Below are positions 23,597 through 30,192 of a stretch of DNA of 33,031 nucleotides, piece after piece. The stretch is from Spirochaetales bacterium. GTDB lineage: Bacteria; Spirochaetota; Spirochaetia; SZUA-6; JAFGRV01. Numbering within the stretch: the stretch's first letter is position 1; every line of letters begins with the position of its first letter. Below the pieces are notes generated by a model. The model had not been told where the DNA came from and did no database searches. It was given only the letters and a program-made list of their open reading frames with translations. Position numbers and translations under genes: made by a program. The DNA lies in NCBI GenBank assembly GCA_016937215.1, contig JAFGWI010000210.1:1-33031 (forward strand). The letters run 5' to 3'.

Positions 23597-25399
23597 TTAA
23601 AAAGCCATGGAAAGATTATCCATGGCTTTTTTTTTGTACACCGCGAACATGCCCAGATTGTTACAGGGAAAATCAGATACATATTCATAGCGATCGCCCA
23701 AAATAGAATGGGGCAGGCTCTCGTAAAAGATAAAGCCCTTGTCAAAAACAATATATTCCGGCGATGAGTTAATAAGATACTGGTCCCGGGGTCTGTGGCT
23801 CTCACCCTGGTTTTGGTAGAGGAATCCATGGCACATGGAATAGTAGCCTTCTTCGCCTTTGCTTTTACCCATGACTTTGTTGTTCAAGCCGCCCAGATCG
23901 ATGATGTCCACTGAATAATCAAAAAGAATGGCGAAGCCACCGGCTTCATAAAAAGCGACAGTCCCGTGAGGCGTGACCAGGCCTTTAAGATGGCTTACAA
24001 AATCGGAATAATTGACCATGCTGTGGGTGAAATTGGCATCCTTATTAAAAAAATAAAAGGAATGTTCCTCAGGAAGATAATAGTCATGACCATTGGAATA
24101 CAATATGGAGGATTCATGGGAAAGGTGTTTGTTTATCGAATCAAAGGAAAAAAGATTGAGGCTGGCAAAAAGGAACAGGGAAACATAAGTCACTCGGACT
24201 ATCTCCTTGTTTTGAATCAGAATGGATAAAAGGTTTAGCATAAGGGCTGTTGAGACCACATAGGCAGCGGGAAAAAAATGCATGACATAACGGAAGCCTG
24301 GCATCCAGTCACCGCCGACGTATATGACATAAAGGCAGCAAATCAGGGTTGAAAAAAACAGGATATACACATAGGCGCTTAAGCCTGAGTTTCCATTTTT
24401 TTGTTCTTCGTAATGTTGAAAATAGCTTGCCGGAATGGAAAGCTTTGCCAGTCTTTTCTTAAAAAACATGATTGCGGTAAAAAGGGAAAAAAACAGCAAT
24501 GGAAGGCCCATGGCAAATAACACATATCTGCTTAAAACCAGAGCATATCGTTGCCAGGCGAAAATGAATTGGCTGTCCAGAAACCAGGAGCAGATAGCAT
24601 ATATTTTTTCACTTAAACCCGAAACCTTGACATAGAAGGTGCTTGGCAAAATATCCTGAAAATAAAAAATTCTGAAAACCAGATAAGCCAAAAATGTTGT
24701 TAAAACAGGAGTGGCTATAAAAATAAAATTACGAAGCAGATGGTTAATCGCTTTTCCATGTTTTTTGAATTGGTAGAAATTAACAAAGAAAAAAAACAGG
24801 CCAAAGGCCCCCACAAAAATAAAACCATCGGTTCTTGCCAATACCGCTAATGAGGCAAAGAGAGAGGCCAGTATTTTAAAGCCAGGCTTGTCATTTTGAT
24901 TGGCCTCCGGGGATGACCGGAACATGTAAAAAATAAACAGGGTATACAGGAAAATGAACAAAGCGGTTTCAAGCCCATTACTCGCGTGGAAAATAAAATC
25001 CCGGCGCAGGACAAGAAGAAATAGTGAGATTCCGGTTACAGGAATATTCAGGTTGAAAACCTGATAAAGCAATTTAAACAGAAAAATCAGGGTAAGCATC
25101 AGGAAGATGATGGAAACAATTTTGCCTGTGAGACTCATCATGGAGGCTGTTAAAACAGTGGCATCGGTCAAATGAAATATCCTGAAAAGAAGGGACATAA
25201 GCATCACATCGAGAAAGGAAGAAAAGCCTTCCACGCGGTCGTTATGGTCATAAACAAGGCCATGGCCGTTGATAAAATTTACCGCGTATTTATAAAGCAC
25301 GAACTTATCATCTATATTTATATGGAAATAGCGAAAGGATTGAATCAACGCGGCAGCGCAGAGGATAATTAATAGAATAATAATGATCCGCTTATTCAT
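23597..25399 (-). CDS. GT-C family polytopic membrane protein (putative arabinofuranosyl/sugar transferase-like)
   Basis: A 600-aa membrane protein with about 10-12 hydrophobic segments. Near the N-terminus, INIDDKFVLYKYAVNFINGH followed by GLVYDHNDRVEGFSSFLDVML is the hallmark loop of a GT-C group often annotated as arabinofuranosyltransferase-like or simply hypothetical. The DD pair probably serves catalysis. YVGGDWMPGFRYVMHFFPA is a second family-typical segment. The start is MNKRIIII; 39 upstream codons in frame are not coding-like. Its last codons form one arm of the terminator shared with the convergent lipoprotein gene. Probably involved in cell-surface glycan assembly; the substrate is unknown. 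Confidence 0.82.
   Translation of the reverse strand: MNKRIIIILLIILCAAALIQSFRYFHINIDDKFVLYKYAVNFINGHGLVYDHNDRVEGFSSFLDVMLMSLLFRIFHLTDATVLTASMMSLTGKIVSIIFLMLTLIFLFKLLYQVFNLNIPVTGISLFLLVLRRDFIFHASNGLETALFIFLYTLFIFYMFRSSPEANQNDKPGFKILASLFASLAVLARTDGFIFVGAFGLFFFFVNFYQFKKHGKAINHLLRNFIFIATPVLTTFLAYLVFRIFYFQDILPSTFYVKVSGLSEKIYAICSWFLDSQFIFAWQRYALVLSRYVLFAMGLPLLFFSLFTAIMFFKKRLAKLSIPASYFQHYEEQKNGNSGLSAYVYILFFSTLICCLYVIYVGGDWMPGFRYVMHFFPAAYVVSTALMLNLLSILIQNKEIVRVTYVSLFLFASLNLFSFDSINKHLSHESSILYSNGHDYYLPEEHSFYFFNKDANFTHSMVNYSDFVSHLKGLVTPHGTVAFYEAGGFAILFDYSVDIIDLGGLNNKVMGKSKGEEGYYSMCHGFLYQNQGESHRPRDQYLINSSPEYIVFDKGFIFYESLPHSILGDRYEYVSDFPCNNLGMFAVYKKKAMDNLSMAF
23598..23635 (+). terminator. terminator overlapping the end of the convergent GT-C gene
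   Basis: AGCCATGGA and TCCATGGCT form the stem around AAGATTA, with nine Ts after it on the plus strand and AAAAA before it. It terminates the lipoprotein transcript. Because the GT-C gene's stop is at 23597-23599, the hairpin lies within its last twelve codons. Confidence 0.85.
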
Positions 25400-26057
25400 A
25401 GTTCTGTTTTGCATGGGAGATAATATAGCGGGTAAATTTAAACTTTTCAAGATTAAAACTTCGGCTTGCCGGGGCCTGTTTTTTTTAAATAACGACGGAT
25501 GTTCTTTGCTAAACAAAGATGCTCAATTTAGAACTTATGCCTCTGATAATAATTGGAATTTCAGTATTTGGCTGGCAGATGGCGGCATCTCGCGGCTGAG
25601 CGTTAGGGATTGGAGTTATGGTTTGTCATATTTTTTAAAATGGCAATGCAATGCAAAGCCTTTTTTACCTATATTTCTTGTGATTGTATTGACATATTAA
25701 CCTCCTGTAAAAACTATTTGGCAAAGATTCGGTGAGGCTGAATGTTTTTGTATTTTTCAGTGCTCTGTTGACATGATGGTGTGACTGCCAACGGCAGGGT
25801 GATCAGCATGTTTTTGTACGGGAAAGGATTTTCCGTTCTTTGCCGAAGCTTGAAAGCGACGCTTTCTTTTTTTTGCTTCTCATATATATAAAGAAATAGA
25901 TTCCTGAAAAACGATGTGAAAACAGCCTTTTTCAGAAAAAACATAATGGCAATGTTGTGGTATAAAAACCAAGGGGTTATTTGATTGTTTTTTTTGGAGA
26001 GGACTTTGTGTTCAGGATTGAAATCGGCTTTTTTTTATACCATTTTGCAGGAAAAAG
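25400..26057. other. gene-free border of the accessory island
   Basis: This stretch holds the upstream region of the GT-C gene, a remnant of the hairpin repeat (25598-25616), and an AT-rich tract up to the palindromic array. A 76-codon frame at 25944-25714 on the minus strand is rich in Phe and Lys and lacks family resemblance, so I do not call it. I see no promoter strong enough to report. Confidence 0.5.
25598..25616 (+). repeat. remnant of the GGGCGTT hairpin repeat
   Basis: GAGCGTTAGGGATTGGAG matches the left arm of copies A and C (GCGTTAGGGATYGRAG). Neither the 14-bp stem nor the right end follows, so only a fragment is present. Confidence 0.5.
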
Positions 26058-26227
26058 ACGGCCGTAAATTTTTTAAATTTACGGCCGTAAGTGGTGTTCA
26101 CTTACGGCCGTAACCAGGAGTAAAAGACGGCCGTAAGTGGGTTAACTTACGGCCGTAAATGGGTTGTACTTACGGCCGTAAATGAAACAAAAAGACGTCC
26201 GTAAATTCAGAGTACTTACGGCCGTAA
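26058..26227. repeat. phased array of TTACGGCCGTAA palindromes
   Basis: Eight copies of a 12-bp self-complementary word or a near form have centres at about 26061, 26084, 26107, 26130, 26152, 26175, 26198 and 26221. That is a pitch of 23, 23, 23, 22, 23, 23 and 23 bp. Copies 1, 4 and 7 replace the leading TT by AG and follow an A-tract (AAAAG), so the array is also a 69/68-bp higher-order repeat of three palindromes each, the last unit ending after two. Copy 7 is altered (ACGTCCGT). Several 11-bp spacers have complementary ends (GTG…CAC, ATTT…AAAT), extending the pairing between neighbours. No repeat of this kind occurs elsewhere in the window. Confidence 0.9.
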
Positions 26228-26285
26228 GTTAATCAAGAATGAATATGTTCAGTTCTTTCTATTATATTATTCTTTTTATTTACCT

Positions 26286-26576
26286 GTGAATTATATTAAA
26301 ACCTTCTGTGATGAAATTGACTTTGATTCTGATTTTTTAAATGAGCAAGTGCCTGAAATCAGAAATGAAGCCATTAAAAGGTCGTCAGTAAAAAAGATGG
26401 AAAACGAAAAATCCCTTTCAAAAGCGCTTTTTGCCATCATCGCTTGTCACCAGTCCCTGAATAAAATGATAATGCCCAAGAAAAACAAGCAGAACTTATC
26501 GGGCTGGAGAAATTGCATTTTGAACAAGCACGGCATGTTGAAGAATATAAATGCCTTGAGGTGTTGCCATTCATGA
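26286..26576 (+). pseudogene. frameshifted ORF upstream of hsdM
   Basis: A GTG-started frame of 96 codons (MNYIKTFCDEIDFDSDFLNE…) reads plausibly up to about LNKMIMPKK. It then switches into unlikely sequence (SGWRNCILNKHG). The +2 frame takes over with QAELIGLEKLHFEQARHVEE, running into the hsdM frame. One extra A in the A5 run near 26481-26485 would join the two. I do not recognise the protein. It may be a separate gene decayed against hsdM, or the original N-terminus of a longer fused reading frame. Confidence 0.5.
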
Positions 26577-28114
26577 AAAAAACAGCAGAACTTTGTGGCG
26601 TGACTGAGGCGCGCTTTTGTTACGGATTCAACCTTTTTGTGACCCGCTTCAGGGATTATATTGAACCGGCTTTGAGCGGTGTCGTTGATGCCGCGGAATA
26701 TAAGGATTATATCCTGGTTATGTTGTTTTTAAAATACATATCTGACGTATGGATGGAACATTACGAAATATTAAAAAAGAAATTCGGTGATGATGATGAA
26801 CGAATTCGGCGGCGGCTCGACAGGGAGCGTTTTAAACTTCCAAAGGGTTGTAGTTTTTATGACCTCCATGCACAAAGACAGGCAAATAATTTGGGAGAAC
26901 TGATCAATGTTGCTTTAGAACATATAGAAGATCAGAACAAAGAAAAACTACAAGGTGTTTTTCGAAATATGGATTTCAATTCAGAATCAGCCCTTGGGCA
27001 AACAAAGGACAGAAATGCGCGGCTTAAACATTTGCTTGAAGATTTTAATAGCCCCAAGATCGACCTTCGACCCTCAAGAATAGGGGATTTGGACATTATT
27101 GGTGATGCCTATGAATATTTAATTTCCCGATTTGCGGCAGGTGCTGGCAAAAAGGCAGGTGAATTCTACACACCTGCTCAAGTTTCACAGTTATTGGCCG
27201 AATTGCTTGATCCCCAGCCGGGTGAAAGAATATGTGATCCGGCATGTGGTTCAGGTTCTCTTTTAATCAAATGCGGAAATCAAATAAAGAATAAAGATTC
27301 AAATGATTTTGCATTATATGGCCAGGAAATTAATGGTTCAACCTGGGCCTTAGCCAAGATGAATATGTTCTTGCACGGAATGGACTCAGCCAGAATCGAA
27401 TGGGGTGATACCATCCGCAGCCCCAAATTGCTGGAAAAAGATACCACCATGAAATTTGAGGTAGTAACAGCCAATCCTCCCTTTTCATTGGATAAATGGG
27501 GCATTGAAGAAGCCGGTTCAGATACATTCAACCGCTTTCATAGAGGATTGCCCCCCAAATCAAAAGGAGATTATGCTTTCATAAGCCACATGATCGAAAC
27601 CATCACCCATGAAAACGGACGAGTCGGTGTGGTTGTTCCTCATGGCGTGTTGTATCGGGGATCAAGAGAAGGCAAAATCCGGCAACAACTTATTGATGAA
27701 AACTTGCTCGATGCGGTTATCGGATTACCGGCAAACCTGTTCTATGGAACTGGTATTCCTAGAGCTGTCTTAATATTCAAGCGAAATAGAAAAAAGAAAG
27801 CTGTTCTGTTTATAGATGCCAGCAGGGAGTTCCAGGATGGAAAGAACCAGAACAAATTATCCAATGATAATATTCAGAAAATTGTAAAAACATACCGGAA
27901 GAAAACAGTTATTGATAAATACAGTTATTTAGCAAGCCTGAATGAGATAAAAGAAAATGACTATAATCTTAACATTCCCCGCTATGTTGATACCTTTGAG
28001 GAAGAAGAGCCCGTTGATATTCCGGCTGTTCAGAAAGAAATTGTAAAACTGGAGAGCGAACTTGATGAACTTCGGGTAAAAATGAACGGATATTTGAAGG
28101 AACTGGGGTTTTAA
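26573..28114 (+). CDS. hsdM: type I restriction-modification DNA methyltransferase subunit
   Basis: A 513-aa N6-adenine methyltransferase subunit. SAM-binding motif I is DPACGSGSLL (Asp222) and the catalytic motif IV is NPPF (Asn301), with GEFYTPAQVSQLLAELLDP before them and the coiled C-terminal region KEIVKLESELDELRVKMNGY that contacts HsdS. The start at MKKTAEL has GAGG 11 nt upstream, but the open frame continues further and its first 35 residues do not look like the usual HsdM start. From GVVDAAEYKDYILVMLFLKYISD onward it follows the family. The enzyme works as an M2S complex and needs a specificity subunit; the only hsdS visible is truncated. Confidence 0.88.
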   Translation: MKKTAELCGVTEARFCYGFNLFVTRFRDYIEPALSGVVDAAEYKDYILVMLFLKYISDVWMEHYEILKKKFGDDDERIRRRLDRERFKLPKGCSFYDLHAQRQANNLGELINVALEHIEDQNKEKLQGVFRNMDFNSESALGQTKDRNARLKHLLEDFNSPKIDLRPSRIGDLDIIGDAYEYLISRFAAGAGKKAGEFYTPAQVSQLLAELLDPQPGERICDPACGSGSLLIKCGNQIKNKDSNDFALYGQEINGSTWALAKMNMFLHGMDSARIEWGDTIRSPKLLEKDTTMKFEVVTANPPFSLDKWGIEEAGSDTFNRFHRGLPPKSKGDYAFISHMIETITHENGRVGVVVPHGVLYRGSREGKIRQQLIDENLLDAVIGLPANLFYGTGIPRAVLIFKRNRKKKAVLFIDASREFQDGKNQNKLSNDNIQKIVKTYRKKTVIDKYSYLASLNEIKENDYNLNIPRYVDTFEEEEPVDIPAVQKEIVKLESELDELRVKMNGYLKELGF

Positions 28115-28638
28115 TGATTACCCACGAAAGACACGAAAAAGGGATTGCTGGATGAGCAACACTGGAAAAGGCTACACACTGTGTAGCGGGTTAATGGCTG
28201 ATGAAAGATCCTTAAGCCAAATATTAACTATAATTCAAATGGGGGGAGTCTCCCCTATATTGCATGGGCGAGCAGTGGAGCGAAGCGGAACGACCAGCCC
28301 CTTGCAGCATAGCCCAAACCAGCTTTCAGTATGGTTTGCACTATTCCGCTACCCCCTCTCCTGGGGGCTCCGCCCCCAAACCCCCGTCATGCGCTTGTGT
28401 CGAGTCACCTTTGGGATGGCTCAACTATCATTATTGACAATTGTTAGTGCCTGGATTATGCTGATATTAACAGTACCCGTTGCGCTTAGCATTCTTTGGA
28501 ATGACGCGGACCAGAACGGGTCTTTTTTTTGTTTAAATCTTTTTAAATCTATTAATACCTCTGTGTCTGAATATAAGGCAATTCCTATTGATTCCATAGG
28601 CTTTTCTAAAGGGTTATAAAATTTAACATGAGTATTTA
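28115..28638. other. insertion-like structured DNA between hsdM and hsdS
   Basis: Type I hsdM and hsdS usually touch or overlap; here they are 524 bp apart. The gap begins with ACCCACGAAAGACACGAAAAA and contains a 17-bp perfect hairpin GCTACACA-C-TGTGTAGC (28171-28187). A GC-rich block follows (GGGGGAGTCTCCCC, GAGCGAAGCGGAACGACC, and TGGGGGC-TCC-GCCCCCA at 28372-28388), and then a terminator-like nested stem at 28475-28530. A 155-codon frame crosses all of this but has no domain-like features and is built from the repeats, so I do not call it a gene. It may be a small non-coding mobile element. Confidence 0.6.
28475..28530 (+). terminator. nested-stem terminator-like structure
   Basis: ACCCGTT (28475-28481) pairs with AACGGGT (28515-28521). 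Inside it GCG pairs with CGC and CATTC with GAATG. C plus eight Ts follow at once. This is a compact branched stem with an outer closing helix, more elaborate than a plain terminator, and could be the 3' end of a small RNA. Confidence 0.55.
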
Positions 28639-29085
28639 GTGAGCAAAGTTAATGAGAATAGACCGGGATATAAAAAGACCAAGATTGGGTGGATACCGGA
28701 GGATTGGGAAATTGATAAAATAAAAGATAGTTATTTGATTTGTAATAATTTACGATATCCAATCAATGTTGAAGAAAGAAAAAAAATCCAAGGTGAATAT
28801 CCTTATTATGGCCCAACTGGAATACTTGATTATATCAATCATTATAAAGTTGGAGGAAAATATGTTTTAATAGGGGAAGATGGAGACCATTTCCTAAAAT
28901 ATTATATTAAGCCACAAACAATTTTAGTAATTGGTAAATTTAATGTCAATAATCATGCTCATATAATAAAGGGAAAGAATAAAAACAGTTCTGAATGGTT
29001 CTTTTGGTTTTTTAATCATAGGAATATAGTCCCTTATCTTTCACGGCTAGGAGCAGGTAGATACAAATTAAACAAAGAAGAATAA
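28639..29085 (+). pseudogene. hsdS: truncated type I specificity subunit (first half-TRD only)
   Basis: A 148-codon GTG-started frame that matches the N-terminal target-recognition domain of HsdS: GYKKTKIGWIPEDWEIDKIK, GEYPYYGPTGILDYIN, YVLIGEDGDHFLKY, ILVIGKFNVNNHAHI and YLSRLGAGRYKLNKEE. It stops exactly where the family continues into the PLPPLxEQ conserved helix. The spacer helix, the second recognition domain and the C-terminal conserved region are missing, against about 400 residues in full proteins. No continuation is found in the other frames downstream. With no dimerisation or HsdM-contact helices it is unlikely to work. Confidence 0.85.
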
Positions 29086-29451
29086 AAAAGGAGCTTTAAA
29101 AGGAAAATTTATTACATGCTATGTGGCTGATAATAGCATTGGAAAAATCTTGAAGTCGCCAATGTGAACAAAGGCAGCTTTTCTAAAAGAGCAAAAAAAT
29201 AGCCGCTGATGCGTTACACTGGTTCAGCGACCGAAACCTCTGTACATTCAATACCGTTTGGTATTGAATCACCTTAAAACGATATATCAGAATTCAGGTG
29301 TTCACAAGACGTTTTTATGTTTTTTTGTACTAAATATATAGGAGGCATTTTAATGTTTATATCAGAATATCATGATACATCAAACTCCAAAATTAAAATA
29401 TTTTTTCGTGCATTTAGTGCTTTTCGTGGTTAAAATAAAGGAGGATCTTCC
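29086..29451. other. interval between hsdS remnant and fic
   Basis: This 366-bp stretch contains a 9-bp hairpin TTCAATACC-GTTT-GGTATTGAA (29247-29268), a short ORF with a perfect Shine-Dalgarno (29353-29433), and TTCGTGCATTTAGTGCTTTT followed by CGTGGT (29405-29430). That last segment is roughly the reverse complement of the ACCCACGAAAGACACGAAAA motif after hsdM. No trace of the missing hsdS 3' half is recognisable. Confidence 0.55.
29353..29433 (+). CDS. short ORF with strong ribosome-binding site
   Basis: AGGAGG lies 8 nt before ATG. The 26 codons read MFISEYHDTSNSKIKIFFRA then FSAFRG, ending in the TTCGTG repeat. The first residues resemble the start of hsdR (MSISEYRED), so this may be a relic of a duplicated or recombined gene start rather than a functional peptide. 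Confidence 0.3.
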   Translation: MFISEYHDTSNSKIKIFFRAFSAFRG

Positions 29452-30192
29452 ATGAATCAATTTGACAAACTGGACCACCTAAAACAAAAACTTGACTCAT
29501 TCAGACCATTACCCGGGAGTGTTGTAAAAAACCTTCACGAAGACCTGGTTCTTCGCTGGACCTATAATTCCAATGCTATCGAAGGAAACACCTTAACTTT
29601 AAAAGAAACCAAGGTGGCCCTGGAAGGAATTACGGTTGGCGGGAAAACCATGAGGGAGCATTTCGAAGCCATCAATCATCGAGAAGCCATTTTCTTTATG
29701 GAAGGCCTGGTGAAAAAGAATGAATACTTATCAGAATGGCAGATCAAATCAATCCATCAACTGGTACTGAAAAACATCGATGATGCCAATGTCGGAGTAT
29801 ACAGAAAAACCAATGTGACGATTTCCGGCGCGGATCATGTTCCGCCCGATGCCTTGCAGGTAGAAAGTCAAATGAAAGGATTTATTGAATGGTATCAAAG
29901 CCATGCAATAAAACTACATCCTGTTGAACGGGCTGTCAGGGTTCATGCTGACTTTATTAGAATACATCCTTTTTCTGATGGTAACGGACGAACATCGCGG
30001 TTATTAATGAACCTGGAACTTATGAAAAGCGGGTTTCCGGCGGCTGTTCTTCCCATCTCGGTCCGTTTGGAATATTATGAAAGCCTGGATCATGCCCATA
30101 CCAAAAATGACTATCAGCCTTTTATCAATCTCATCATCAAAATTGTAGAAGATAGTTTCAAACCCTATTGGCATGCTTTAGGAGTTCAATAA
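29452..30192 (+). CDS. Fic domain protein with N-terminal inhibitory motif
   Basis: A 246-aa Fic enzyme. The active loop HPFSDGNGRTSR begins at His172, the catalytic base, and fits the HPFxDGNGRxxR consensus, so AMP transfer from ATP to a protein hydroxyl is expected. An inhibitory helix motif, SNAIEG (Ser40-Gly45, pattern [ST]xxxE[GN]), lies N-terminal, as in class II Fic proteins that restrain themselves. AAAGGAGG precedes the ATG. The stop overlaps the hsdR start (AATAATG). Fic genes often sit inside type I restriction loci, though their target there is not established. This is the only evidently intact gene between hsdM and the window end. Confidence 0.92.
   Translation: MNQFDKLDHLKQKLDSFRPLPGSVVKNLHEDLVLRWTYNSNAIEGNTLTLKETKVALEGITVGGKTMREHFEAINHREAIFFMEGLVKKNEYLSEWQIKSIHQLVLKNIDDANVGVYRKTNVTISGADHVPPDALQVESQMKGFIEWYQSHAIKLHPVERAVRVHADFIRIHPFSDGNGRTSRLLMNLELMKSGFPAAVLPISVRLEYYESLDHAHTKNDYQPFINLIIKIVEDSFKPYWHALGVQ

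Noticed and set aside
25714-25944. 76-codon minus-strand ORF
   Set aside because: AT-rich Phe/Lys-heavy composition, no recognisable motif, no supporting context.
26058-26227. CRISPR array interpretation of the palindrome cluster
   Set aside because: Repeats are 12 bp, spacers about 11 bp and partly self-related, and no cas gene is in the window.
28152-28619. 155-codon plus-strand ORF between hsdM and hsdS
   Set aside because: It crosses several hairpins and GC-rich repeat sequence, shows no domain, and the apparent hydrophobic stretch is not embedded in a plausible protein.
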